Source: Spirochaetaceae bacterium
GTDB lineage: Bacteria; Spirochaetota; Spirochaetia; DSM-27196; SKKC01
Length of the DNA stretch: 64,000 bases
NCBI GenBank assembly: GCA_007694005.1
Contig: RECN01000059.1
Coordinates: 1-64,000, forward strand
Reading direction: 5' to 3'
This document shows positions 1 to 9,768 of the stretch, one piece after another. Made by a program: the position numbers and the translations under genes. The notes below the pieces were generated by a model. It saw only the letters and a list, made by a program, of their open reading frames with translations. It ran no database searches and was not told where the DNA came from. The first letter of the stretch is position 1; every line of letters begins with the position of its first letter.

Positions 1-2
1 TG

Positions 3-302
3 ACGTTTCGCAGCGGAGCTATCCGGATGCTTAATAACGAGTATCCACTCCCGATCATGGTCATAGCCGTGGACGGAGGTTATACTTTCGGGAAGCTTCG
101 ACAGGTTATCAGGCACATGCGGGGCGCGGTCTACCGGATCAGGATTATCGGTGTTCTTCCCCCGGCACACAGCCGCGATGAACTGAGCGGCGCTTTAAAG
201 ACCGCCGAGGAAATGGTGCGAAAACAGGTGGCAATCTGGCGCAGTAACGAGTCGTCCGGGACGGAACACATACCGCGCTCGCTACAGCTACCACGAACGT
301 AA
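3..302 (+). CDS. C-terminal part of an unidentified protein; frame is open to the left window edge
   Basis: Frame reads through from position 3 without a stop before the first ATG at 27, so it is probably truncated. No recognised family. Confidence 0.4.
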   Translation, partial: TFRSGAIRMLNNEYPLPIMVIAVDGGYTFGKLRQVIRHMRGAVYRIRIIGVLPPAHSRDELSGALKTAEEMVRKQVAIWRSNESSGTEHIPRSLQLPRT

Positions 303-324
303 ACAGGGACTTACACGATCGACT

Positions 325-2076
325 ATGCTTAAAGAATTCAGAACGCTTCTCCCCTTTGTCCGGAAATACCGCAGAATGTACATATTCGGTATATTCTGGC
401 TGCTCGTCACCAGTGGCGGACAGCTTCTCATTCCTCAGTTTATCCGTATCGCAATCGATATGATCGCCGAAGGTGCAGTCGACCTGTCATCGGTCGCTGA
501 GCTCATGGGCTGGCTGCTCCTGACCGCCGTGCTAATCGCTGCCGGACGATTCGGGTGGCGCTATTACATTCACGGTGCGAGCAGACGTATTGAGAAGGAG
601 CTCCGAGACAAGCTGTTCAATCATCTGCTGTCGCTGTCGGGGAGCTTTTACAATCGCACGCGCATCGGCGATCTCATGGCTCGAGCCACGAATGACATGA
701 ACGCGATACGAATGGCGAGCGGAATGGCTCTGGTAGCGTTGACTGATGGCCTTCTCATGAGCGCGGCGATACTCACCATTATCTTTATACAGAACCCTGC
801 CCTGGCGCTGATTGTCATTCTCCCGCTGCCGCTTATTACCTTTCTCGTCCTTTTTCTCGGGAAACTGGTCGGCCAGCTGTTTCGCAGTGTGCAGGAAGGC
901 TTTTCCACCCTGAGCGAACAGGCCCAGGAATCACTGGCGGGCATACGCGTTATCAAAAGCTTTGTGAAGGAAGATTACTTTGCAAACCGGTTCCGCGATG
1001 CGAATGACGAGTATCAGACGCGGAACATGCGACTCATCCGGATCTGGGGCATGTTTTTCCCCCTCGTAACCTTTCTGTCGGGACTCACATCGCTGTTGTT
1101 GCTCCGTTTCGGAGGTGTCGCTGTCGTTGTCGGCGAGATTTCCGCAGGTGACTTCGTTCAGACACTGAGCTACCTCGAGATGATGATCTGGCCAATGCTG
1201 GGTATGGGGTTCACGGTAAACCTGCTGCAGCGCGGAGGTGCAAGTCTCAGTCGCGTCAACCAGATACTGCAGGAAGAACCCGACATCACGAGTCCGATCA
1301 ACGGAATACGGACACCTATCCACGGGAGCATAGAGATACGCAACCTGAGCTACCAGTACAGCGATACTGAGGATGAAGCACTCAGGAACATAGATCTGAC
1401 GGTGCCGGCGGGAAGCATACTGGGAATACTCGGGCGTACAGGAAGCGGAAAGAGCACCCTGATCAAACTCCTGCCACGCCTGATAGATCCACCACGGGGA
1501 ACGATCTTCCTCGATGGACGAGACATACACGACTACGATCTGTCCTGGCTTCGGCTCCAGTTTGCCATAGTCGCGCAGGATAACTTCCTCTTTTCGCAGA
1601 CCATACGCGACAATATCGGCTTCGGCATGTCGGTATCGGATGACGAGCGCATCCTGCATGTTGCCGATGTGTCGACGATCAGCCGGGACATCGAAAATTT
1701 TCCGGCAGGCTGGGACACACAGGTTGGTGAGCGGGGTATAACCCTCAGCGGCGGACAGAAGCAACGGGTATCGATTTCCCGGGCTCTTGCAACCGATCAT
1801 GGCATACTCATCTTTGACGATGCTCTGAGTGCCGTTGACACCGAAACGGAGGAACGCATCCTTGACCAGCTTCTCAAGGAACGCGCGGGAAAAACCAGCA
1901 TTATCATCAGTCACCGGGTATCGACCCTGAAGACGGCGGATCATATTGCGGTTATCGAACACGGGCGTATCGTGCAACACGGCACGCACACGGAGCTGCT
2001 GGAAGACGAAGACGGCTTCTATGCAGAAATTGCCGCCCTGCAACGCCTCGAATCGGCCGGAGATCTGAAATCATGA
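325..2076 (+). CDS. ABC exporter half-transporter, subunit 1 (TMD-NBD)
   Basis: Walker A GRTGSGKST, signature LSGGQKQR, Walker B ILIFDDAL, N-terminal TM domain. Confidence 0.93.
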   Translation: MLKEFRTLLPFVRKYRRMYIFGIFWLLVTSGGQLLIPQFIRIAIDMIAEGAVDLSSVAELMGWLLLTAVLIAAGRFGWRYYIHGASRRIEKELRDKLFNHLLSLSGSFYNRTRIGDLMARATNDMNAIRMASGMALVALTDGLLMSAAILTIIFIQNPALALIVILPLPLITFLVLFLGKLVGQLFRSVQEGFSTLSEQAQESLAGIRVIKSFVKEDYFANRFRDANDEYQTRNMRLIRIWGMFFPLVTFLSGLTSLLLLRFGGVAVVVGEISAGDFVQTLSYLEMMIWPMLGMGFTVNLLQRGGASLSRVNQILQEEPDITSPINGIRTPIHGSIEIRNLSYQYSDTEDEALRNIDLTVPAGSILGILGRTGSGKSTLIKLLPRLIDPPRGTIFLDGRDIHDYDLSWLRLQFAIVAQDNFLFSQTIRDNIGFGMSVSDDERILHVADVSTISRDIENFPAGWDTQVGERGITLSGGQKQRVSISRALATDHGILIFDDALSAVDTETEERILDQLLKERAGKTSIIISHRVSTLKTADHIAVIEHGRIVQHGTHTELLEDEDGFYAEIAALQRLESAGDLKS

Positions 2077-4166
2077 TGGAAGAGGAAAAGGTAATCTCGG
2101 GATTCAATCCCGCGCTGCTCAGGCGCCTGCTGCAGTTCGTGGCGCCGCATAAGTGGAAGGCCATAATCGCGGTAGCCGCTCTGCTCGTCGCGACCGCTGG
2201 CGAGCTGGGCATCCCCATCGTGATACAGCGCACCGTCGACGAATACCTCGTGCGAAGTTATGTACGAATCAGCGAGGCCGGTGCCGAGTCTGCGGATCTT
2301 GATTCGCTCCGGCTCGATGACGCAGATATCCGCATCGACGGGCAGATCTACGTGAACACCAGCCGCCTTGTAGACGTCACCGGACTGGAACGCGAACGCC
2401 TGACCGAAGCCGGCATCCTCTCGGAGGAGCAGTTCTTTGTCGTCGGTCTGAATGACGCCCGGGTACAGGGGATCGTTACCCGGTACGACGAGCTCTTCAC
2501 GGGCTCGGCGGACTATGCTTCGATTCGATCATCCGACCTCAGCCGCATCGAGCCCGATGACCGACGGTCGCTTCGAGCGCCGGACATCGATGGCATCACT
2601 CGTATGGCACTGTTTTTCCTCATTGTCCTCGTCGCAGTACTCTCGCTGAGTTTTACACAGGTGTACCTGCTCGCCCTGACCGGTCAGGGAATCATGAAAG
2701 ACATGCGGCTCACGCTGTTCAAACACGTAACCCATCAGAGTCTCGACTATCTGAACAGGAATCCCGTCGGGAAAATGGTCACCCGTGTGACCAACGATGT
2801 TGAAACCATCAACGAGCTCTTTCAGAACGTTCTGAGCAACCTCATACGCGACATGGCACGGATGATCGGCGTTGTTATCGCTCTATTTATTCTGAGTCGC
2901 CGTCTCGGGACGGTAACGCTGCTGACACTCCCTCCGGTGGTCGTGGCGTTTGCATTTTTCAGAGTTCGGGCCCGCGAAGCATTCCGGAATGTCAGGGTGT
3001 GGGTCAGCCGGGTTAACACATTTCTGAACGAGCACCTTTCAGGCATGGGTGTCGTACAGATGTTTGTGACCGAACGCCGCGCAGCCGAGAGGTTCGAACA
3101 GGATAACGAAGCACTTATGAAGGCGAACCTTGGCGAGATGTACGTTATGGCAACGTTCAGACCGCTTGTGGATCTGCTCTCCAACGTCTCCATCGCCGTC
3201 ATCATCTATTTTGGAGCTTCCTTCTTCTCGCGGGGGCTCGTCAGCCTCGGCATTGTAATTGCGTACATCAACTACGTTCGTCTTTTTTACCAGCCGGTAA
3301 TGAGTATCTCCGAGCAGTTTACCATCCTGCAGTCGGCCATGGCCGGCGGCGAGCGTGTGTTCCAGATTCTCGATGAGAAGGACGAAATCGCGGATACCGG
3401 AACAGGAACCCTGCCCCAACCCGTACGCGGTGAAGTCGTATTCGATAACGTGGTGTTCGCGTACAAGCCGGGTGAAATCGTTATACGAAACCTGTCGTTC
3501 CGCATCGCCGCAGGCGAAACGGTAGCGGTCGTGGGCTACACCGGTGCGGGCAAGACGACAATCGCGAATCTTCTGACCCGAATGTGGGACATACAGGAAG
3601 GCAGCATACGAATCGATGGCACAGACATACGGTCGGTACCGCTCGCGCAGCTGAGAACAACGGTGCAACCCATTCAGCAGGATGTGTTTCTTTTTAACGA
3701 AACGGTCAGTGAGAACATACGACTCGGTGCCGATTTTTCGGATGAGCGCATACGCGATGTTTCACGCATCGTACAGGCAGAAAAGTTCATTACCCAGCTA
3801 CCCGAGGGTTTTGATTCGGTACTCAACGAAGGTGCGACCAATATCTCAACCGGCCAGCGACAGCTTCTGAGTTTTGCCCGGGTTCTCGCCCACGATCCAC
3901 GCATAATCATCATGGACGAGGCAACCGCAAACATCGATACTGAGACCGAACAGCTGATACAGAAGGCTATGCTCAAGCTGATGGAAGGACGAACGAGCCT
4001 CGTTATCGCACACCGGCTCTCGACCATCCGTCATGCCGACCGGATTCTCGTCCTAAGCCACGGGCAGCTCGTCGAACAGGGTACCCACGACGAACTGATC
4101 AGCCATAAAGGCCTCTACTACAATCTGTACCGCCTTCAGTATCAGGACGAACCGACATCCGGGTAA
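2073..4166 (+). CDS. ABC exporter half-transporter, subunit 2 (TMD-NBD) with a large TM1-TM2 loop
   Basis: Walker A GYTGAGKTT, signature STGQRQ, Walker B IIIMDEAT; 4-bp overlap with subunit 1. Confidence 0.92.
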   Translation: MMEEEKVISGFNPALLRRLLQFVAPHKWKAIIAVAALLVATAGELGIPIVIQRTVDEYLVRSYVRISEAGAESADLDSLRLDDADIRIDGQIYVNTSRLVDVTGLERERLTEAGILSEEQFFVVGLNDARVQGIVTRYDELFTGSADYASIRSSDLSRIEPDDRRSLRAPDIDGITRMALFFLIVLVAVLSLSFTQVYLLALTGQGIMKDMRLTLFKHVTHQSLDYLNRNPVGKMVTRVTNDVETINELFQNVLSNLIRDMARMIGVVIALFILSRRLGTVTLLTLPPVVVAFAFFRVRAREAFRNVRVWVSRVNTFLNEHLSGMGVVQMFVTERRAAERFEQDNEALMKANLGEMYVMATFRPLVDLLSNVSIAVIIYFGASFFSRGLVSLGIVIAYINYVRLFYQPVMSISEQFTILQSAMAGGERVFQILDEKDEIADTGTGTLPQPVRGEVVFDNVVFAYKPGEIVIRNLSFRIAAGETVAVVGYTGAGKTTIANLLTRMWDIQEGSIRIDGTDIRSVPLAQLRTTVQPIQQDVFLFNETVSENIRLGADFSDERIRDVSRIVQAEKFITQLPEGFDSVLNEGATNISTGQRQLLSFARVLAHDPRIIIMDEATANIDTETEQLIQKAMLKLMEGRTSLVIAHRLSTIRHADRILVLSHGQLVEQGTHDELISHKGLYYNLYRLQYQDEPTSG

Positions 4167-4207
4167 GAGCGCCCGCACGGTGTGTCTGTCGCATACATAC
4201 ACAGGGC

Positions 4208-4729
4208 CTACTCGAGCAGATCGACCAGCATTCCCTGTATCTCATCCACCCGGGCAAGCAGCGACAGCTGCTCCCCCTGCGTCTGCAGGAGGCCGACAGC
4301 CAGACGTTCAAGAGAACTGTTTATCTGAGAGATGATGGTGAATCGCTTGCGATTGAGGACATGGCCGCCGCTCTCGTGCTGCTCGGTTCGAAATGATCCT
4401 GCCACGACGAGAGAAAGAAACTCGCTGACAGCGGAGCGATACCGGCTGAGATTATCCCGCGAAGGAACCCGCTTCAGGTCGTCCCCAAGCTTCTGAATAT
4501 CGTCAAGGACCTTTTCTGCCTGCTCCAGACTCGCCTCGACGGCTGCGCTGGAAAACTCGTGTTCCGCCGCCGTTAGTGACTCGAGCGTCGACGCGAACGG
4601 AGCCGGCTGCGAGCCGGCAGCACCGGTAGCGCGATCTTTCGATTTTTTCTTACGTGTGGAAGCAGACCCTGAACCCGCAGCGCTTGCGGCACCGAAGTAG
4701 CTTCCTGCATCTATACGGTCCATCGGCAA
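4208..4729 (-). CDS. YaaR-like (DUF327) protein
   Basis: C-terminal pattern ...RYRSAVSEFLSLVV...RKRFTIISQINSSLERL...LLARVDEIQGMLVDLLE resembles YaaR/DUF327. Confidence 0.6.
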   Translation of the reverse strand: MPMDRIDAGSYFGAASAAGSGSASTRKKKSKDRATGAAGSQPAPFASTLESLTAAEHEFSSAAVEASLEQAEKVLDDIQKLGDDLKRVPSRDNLSRYRSAVSEFLSLVVAGSFRTEQHESGGHVLNRKRFTIISQINSSLERLAVGLLQTQGEQLSLLARVDEIQGMLVDLLE

Positions 4730-4741
4730 ACCTCCGGCTGA

Positions 4742-5287
4742 TCAGCCTGTCCCCTCAGATTCGGAATATACGGGACGGGCGTCTGGGTCAAAGGACTCGG
4801 GACTGGCCGAAGTCTTTCTCTGACTCACAAAGGGATCCTCGCCGGTAAGACTACCGGGTTCGATCGGCTGGAACAGGGTCCGGTTAAAGCGGTCGCCCGC
4901 GCCCTGAGCAGACAGCTCGCGGCGACGTTTCTCAAAGGCCTCAATCCCGGTTACAACACAGGAACCATGAATCAGGGTTCCTTCTTCGGCAACCATGCGC
5001 GGACTGTAGAGGTTACCGATTACAATCGCTGAAGCGAGTACGATCACATTCGCGGTGCAATAGATCTCCCCTTTAAAGATTCCTCCGATCACCACAACCG
5101 AGGCTTCGATCGTGCAATCGGCTCTGCCGCTGCTTCCGATGATTACTTTACCCGACGTGCGGATCGTACCTGAGTAATCACCGTCGATGCGAAGCAGCCC
5201 CGCAAGTTCAAGATCGCCGCGAAAATGAGTACCGGCTCCAACCACGGAGTTGACCAGTGAATCAAATGATGCCTGACGTATTGCCAT
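4742..5287 (-). CDS. Bactofilin (polymer-forming cytoskeletal protein)
   Basis: Short beta-helix-type repeats: GTHFRGDLELAGLLRIDGDYSGTIRTSGKVIIGSSGRADCTIEASVVVIGG. Confidence 0.88.
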   Translation of the reverse strand: MAIRQASFDSLVNSVVGAGTHFRGDLELAGLLRIDGDYSGTIRTSGKVIIGSSGRADCTIEASVVVIGGIFKGEIYCTANVIVLASAIVIGNLYSPRMVAEEGTLIHGSCVVTGIEAFEKRRRELSAQGAGDRFNRTLFQPIEPGSLTGEDPFVSQRKTSASPESFDPDARPVYSESEGTG

Positions 5288-5298
5288 TCCAAGTATCC

Positions 5299-6312
5299 TT
5301 AATCAATCAATGATCGTCGACCGTTCGGCACAATCTCTGTGCCCGCTGCGGGTCGAACAGTGAGGAAGACGTTCGGATCAATATTTTCGGTCCCAAGCCA
5401 GACCTCGAAACCCAATCGGGGCTCCACGGTGTTTCCGCTCGAACCCAGGGTGCCCAGTACCTGCCCCTGTGTAACCTGATCTCCCGGCTGAACCCGGATA
5501 CTCTGAAGGTGTGCGTATCGGGTCTTGAATCCGAAACTGTGCTCTATATCCACGTGCCATCCATAGCCGTTCGGATCGAAATCAACACGCGTAATCTTGC
5601 CGTTTGCGCTCGCGACAACGGGAGAGCCCGGCACGTCCCAGATCAGAACACCCTGACTCATGTCGAACTCTCCGCGAATAGGATCTTCTCCCGGACCCCA
5701 CTGCCTGCGCACCTGTCCGGCGCGCGAATCGACGGGCCAGAGTACGGGGAGATTCATGAGAAACTCGCGCTCCTCCTGAAACAGCTGTGATAGCTGTATC
5801 AGCGGTTCGGTATACGAGTCGAGCATTTCGGAGACCGCAGAGATAAAGAGACTGTCGGGTATATCGGCGTCGGAAGCCTCACGCAACCACTCGAACTCAA
5901 GAAAATCTCCACTTCCATCCACCTCGGGACCTTCGGTACCACCAGATGCTTCACTACCCGTGTACTGCATGGCGCGTTGAATTGCGGCCTGAAACTCACC
6001 GGCGCCGCCACGGAGTCCGGTTATCTGCTCCCGGACCTGCTGCAGCCCCTCGTAGTTCTGCTCGAGTCGTGTACTCTGCTCAGCTACTTCGCGCCCGCGA
6101 TCGCTGTACACCGTCGCGATATAAAAGAAGAGGCTCGCGACACCGAAGACCATGATACCAAGCACAACGAACACGAGAGCCGTCACCCGAAGGTTGACGA
6201 TTCGTTTCTCGGAATGCGGAATCACCATGACGGTGAAACGTCCCTTTCCTTCTCGCTCCGAGGCGTAGCGTCGCTTCTGAATACGTGGGTGTCGGGGTTC
6301 TTTTCTGCTCAT
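5299..6312 (-). CDS. Membrane-anchored M23/LytM-fold protein with degenerate zinc site
   Basis: N-terminal TM, coiled coil, C-terminal LytM fold (NGYGWHVDIEHSFGFKTRYAHLQSIRVQPGDQVTQGQVLGTLGSSGN); start set at MSRKEP. Confidence 0.85.
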   Translation of the reverse strand: MSRKEPRHPRIQKRRYASEREGKGRFTVMVIPHSEKRIVNLRVTALVFVVLGIMVFGVASLFFYIATVYSDRGREVAEQSTRLEQNYEGLQQVREQITGLRGGAGEFQAAIQRAMQYTGSEASGGTEGPEVDGSGDFLEFEWLREASDADIPDSLFISAVSEMLDSYTEPLIQLSQLFQEEREFLMNLPVLWPVDSRAGQVRRQWGPGEDPIRGEFDMSQGVLIWDVPGSPVVASANGKITRVDFDPNGYGWHVDIEHSFGFKTRYAHLQSIRVQPGDQVTQGQVLGTLGSSGNTVEPRLGFEVWLGTENIDPNVFLTVRPAAGTEIVPNGRRSLID

Positions 6313-6530
6313 CTGTAATCCGTTCCGGACATCGCTCTGAAACGCTATCACGCCGCTGTTGACGATGTCAAAGCTCGCGTGACGGCTGCAGGTCTGTTGA
6401 CGCCCAACAAGCAAAGAGGTATGTTGGTGGCACTAGGCGTCCCGGCACCAGGAAAAAACCGAATCTCGTCAGTTTGTCGCTCAAGCGAACAACTGCGGGT
6501 ATATTCAGCAGACGAAGCGACGGAAAAAAT

Positions 6531-7304
6531 ATGAAATTTTTTGATACTCACGCCCATATCGGGTTGATTCATGAAGATCCGATCGAACAGCTTATTATCG
6601 TAAAAGAAGCCAAACAGGAAGGCGTTACCGGTATACTCAGTATCTGCAACAACCTGCACGATTTCTTTCAGATCCACGAAAATCTGAGTACCGCCGACAA
6701 CGTGTATCACAGTGTGGGAGTATCCCCGTCCGAGGTCACGAATCCCGGCCGGGACTGGGAGCAGAAGATCGAAGAAGGTGTTGCCCTGCCGCGCGTCGTC
6801 GCTATCGGAGAAATCGGACTGGACTATTACCGGAAGTTCGGTGACAAGGACAGCCAGATTGAACTGTTTATACGACAACTCGAAATCGCATCGCGACTCG
6901 GGTATCCGGTGGTGATTCACAACCGAGAGGCCGGAACGGATGTTCTCGAGATTTTGCAGGAAAAACTGCCTCCGAAGGGTGGAATACTCCACTGCTACAG
7001 TGAAGACTGGAAGTACGCGCAACAGGCGCTTGAACTTGACCTGTATATTTCATTCGCCGGAAATGTAACGTACCGGAACGCCCGAAATCTGCACGAGACA
7101 GCGGTGAACATGCCGCTTGAGAGAATGCTTGTCGAGACCGAGAGTCCGTTTATGGTGCCGAGTGCCCACCGGGGGAAACGGAATAAGCCGTCGTACCTTC
7201 GGGATACCGTAGAGTTCATCGCAGAACTCAGAGAGGAACCCCTGGAGCAGATCGCAGAAGCGATCTACGCCAACAGCCTCCGCGTATTCGGCATCGACGG
7301 TTGA
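6531..7304 (+). CDS. tatD: TatD-family metal-dependent hydrolase
   Basis: MKFFDTHAHIG start, GEIGLDYY, VIHNREA, HCYSED, VETESPFMVP. Confidence 0.92.
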   Translation: MKFFDTHAHIGLIHEDPIEQLIIVKEAKQEGVTGILSICNNLHDFFQIHENLSTADNVYHSVGVSPSEVTNPGRDWEQKIEEGVALPRVVAIGEIGLDYYRKFGDKDSQIELFIRQLEIASRLGYPVVIHNREAGTDVLEILQEKLPPKGGILHCYSEDWKYAQQALELDLYISFAGNVTYRNARNLHETAVNMPLERMLVETESPFMVPSAHRGKRNKPSYLRDTVEFIAELREEPLEQIAEAIYANSLRVFGIDG

Positions 7305-7338
7305 CCCTTACAGACTGTGGTGCTATAAGCACCGTATC

Positions 7339-8784
7339 GTGGGAAGCTCCTCAGACACTTTAAAACACTTTTGCGGGGTAGCAGGCATCTACTCGCCCGT
7401 CCCCGCTAATATACCCCAACACTTATTCTTTCCCCTGTTCTCGCTCCAGCATCGCGGACAGGAAAGCGCGGGAATCGCGTACAGGAAGGACGGTAGAACC
7501 GTCGCGTACAAGGATCTCGGAATGGTTTCGACGGTTCTCTCCCGCTACCTTTCCGGTCATCGGGAAAGCACCGTTGGCATCGGACACGTACGCTACTCCA
7601 CACATGGCGGAAACAAGCTGGAAAACGCCCAGCCCCTGGTCGTGCAGTGCAACAAGGGCGAAGTGGCCGTTGCACACAACGGAAACATATCGAATGCCCT
7701 GCAGCTGCGCGACCGTCTGGTGCACGAAGGCGCGATCTTTCAGACAAGTTCCGACACTGAGCTGATTCTGCACATGCTCTCGCGCTCACGTCGCGACTCC
7801 TTTGACACCGCCCTGGAAGAGGTTCTCGAGGCCCTCGAAGGCGCCTACACGATGGTGTTGATGCACGACGACAGGCTCTTTGCCGTACGGGATCCGAACG
7901 GTTTTCGCCCACTGTTTGTCGGGTACCACGACGGAATGACCATCGTGGCAAGCGAGTCGTGTGCGCTGGATGTGCTGGGCTGTACCGGACAGCGCGAGCT
8001 TGAACCTGGTGACATACTTGTACTCGGTCCCGACGGCGAACAGAACCGCCGAATAAAATCTGTCGGTCGAAAGCGCGCTCAATGCGTGTTCGAGCTTATA
8101 TACTTCGCCCGCCCGGACTCACGCGTTTTCGGGACCGGGGTCTATACTGCCCGCAAGAACATGGGCCGGGCTCTGGCCGAAGTAGACGAGCTGGATGGAC
8201 GCGGTGGAGACATCGTCGTCCCCGTGCCCGACAGCGGGACGACTGCCGCACTCGGTTATGCTGAGGCCTCGGGCATCCCCTTCGATTTCGGACTGACCCG
8301 AAATCACTACGCCGGTCGGTCATTCATTATGCCGACTACCGCGGAGCGGGAACTCGCGGTGCGCATGAAGCTTCACCCCGTCACCGACGTCATCGCCGGA
8401 AAGTCCGTCATGCTGATCGATGATTCACTCGTGCGGGGTACAACAGCTCGCAGTCTGGTCAAACTCCTGAAACGAGCCGGTGCCAGAGAGGTGCATCTGC
8501 GCCTCTGCGCACCGGAACTGCGATGGCCGTGTTTTTTCGGCATAGATATCCCCACCCGCGACGAACTCATTTCCAACAAGAAATCACCGGATGAGATTGC
8601 GGCGTACATAGGCGCGGACAGCGTCCGCTTCCTCGACATCGCCCACCTGAAGAACGTCCTCGCAAAACCGAAAGACTTCTGTTACGCGTGTTTCAGCGGC
8701 GCATACCCCCTCGCAGTACCTCTTACCGAGGATGAACGTCGGAAACAACCTCGTGATCACGAAATTCTCGAAATGGAGCAGTGA
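7339..8784 (+). CDS. purF: Amidophosphoribosyltransferase
   Basis: Short propeptide before CGVAGIYSP; HRGQESAGIA; PRTase motif VMLIDDSLVRGTT. GTG start. Confidence 0.96.
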   Translation: MGSSSDTLKHFCGVAGIYSPVPANIPQHLFFPLFSLQHRGQESAGIAYRKDGRTVAYKDLGMVSTVLSRYLSGHRESTVGIGHVRYSTHGGNKLENAQPLVVQCNKGEVAVAHNGNISNALQLRDRLVHEGAIFQTSSDTELILHMLSRSRRDSFDTALEEVLEALEGAYTMVLMHDDRLFAVRDPNGFRPLFVGYHDGMTIVASESCALDVLGCTGQRELEPGDILVLGPDGEQNRRIKSVGRKRAQCVFELIYFARPDSRVFGTGVYTARKNMGRALAEVDELDGRGGDIVVPVPDSGTTAALGYAEASGIPFDFGLTRNHYAGRSFIMPTTAERELAVRMKLHPVTDVIAGKSVMLIDDSLVRGTTARSLVKLLKRAGAREVHLRLCAPELRWPCFFGIDIPTRDELISNKKSPDEIAAYIGADSVRFLDIAHLKNVLAKPKDFCYACFSGAYPLAVPLTEDERRKQPRDHEILEMEQ

Positions 8785-9767
8785 GCATGGACTATACTTC
8801 CGCTGGAGTGGACATAGAGGCCGGTGACAGCTTCTCCCGCTATATTGCCTCGATACGTTCACCGGCTCTGTCAGGCGGCATCGGAGGCTTTGCCGGTGGC
8901 CTGGAGCTCGATCTGACCGGCATCCCTGATCCGGTTCTGTTGTCCACCACTGACGGCGTAGGTACGAAGCTGCTCGTCGCTGAACGACTCGGCCTTTTCC
9001 GAACGATCGGCATCGATCTGGTCGCCATGTGTGTGAACGATCTTGCGGTATGCGGGGCCCAACCTCTGCAGTTTCTTGACTATATTGCCTGTGGAAAACT
9101 GACCGCGACCCCGCTTGAAGACATAATGGAAGGCATCGTGCAGGGGTGTGAGCTGGCCGATTGCAAGCTTTCGGGCGGTGAAACAGCCGAAATGCCCGAT
9201 GTATACGCTGCTGGTTCGTTTGACCTCGCAGGCTTCTGCACCGGAGTAGTCTCGAAAGCTCGCATGCTGCCACGAACGGATCTACTGAAAGCTGGCGACC
9301 TCGTTTTCGGCATGGCTTCAAACGGAGTGCACTCGAACGGGCTCAGTCTGGCTCGAAAGGCGCTGGAACACGCACCGGAGCCGCTATACGCAGACCTTCT
9401 TGAACCGACCAGAATTTATGTGCGAGAGCTCATGCACCTTGCACAACACCCTGCCCTTGCAGCCGCCGCCCATATTACCGGTGGTGGTCTGGCAGGTAAC
9501 ATAGCGCGGGTAATCCCCGACGGTCTTTCGCTGGAGTTGAGCTGGGACTGGCCGGTACCAGAGATATTCGGGCACATAGCGGAGTATGGCTCAGTCGAGA
9601 TTTCAGAAATGCGTACCGTGTTTAACATGGGTATTGGTGTCGCCATCGTCGTGAGCAAGGCCGGCGCGGACAGCTTCCTTGAACACGCAGACGTATACAC
9701 GAGTGCCGACGGGCACGGCATCGAGCTGAGTCAGATCGGCGTGCTTCAAGGCGCATCAAGCAGCTGA
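8781..9767 (+). CDS. purM: Phosphoribosylformylglycinamidine cyclo-ligase
   Basis: DYTSAGVDIEAG, STTDGVGTKL, LSGGETAEMPDVY, HITGGGLAGNIARVIP. Confidence 0.96.
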   Translation: MSMDYTSAGVDIEAGDSFSRYIASIRSPALSGGIGGFAGGLELDLTGIPDPVLLSTTDGVGTKLLVAERLGLFRTIGIDLVAMCVNDLAVCGAQPLQFLDYIACGKLTATPLEDIMEGIVQGCELADCKLSGGETAEMPDVYAAGSFDLAGFCTGVVSKARMLPRTDLLKAGDLVFGMASNGVHSNGLSLARKALEHAPEPLYADLLEPTRIYVRELMHLAQHPALAAAAHITGGGLAGNIARVIPDGLSLELSWDWPVPEIFGHIAEYGSVEISEMRTVFNMGIGVAIVVSKAGADSFLEHADVYTSADGHGIELSQIGVLQGASSS

Positions 9768-9768
9768 T

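Noticed and set aside
931-2043. 370-aa minus-strand ORF opposite the ABC exporter
   Set aside because: Shadow of a clear ABC transporter frame; composition looks like an antisense translation.
4167-4207. Terminator between the ABC exporter and the YaaR-like gene
   Set aside because: No stem followed by a T-tract in the 41-bp convergent gap.
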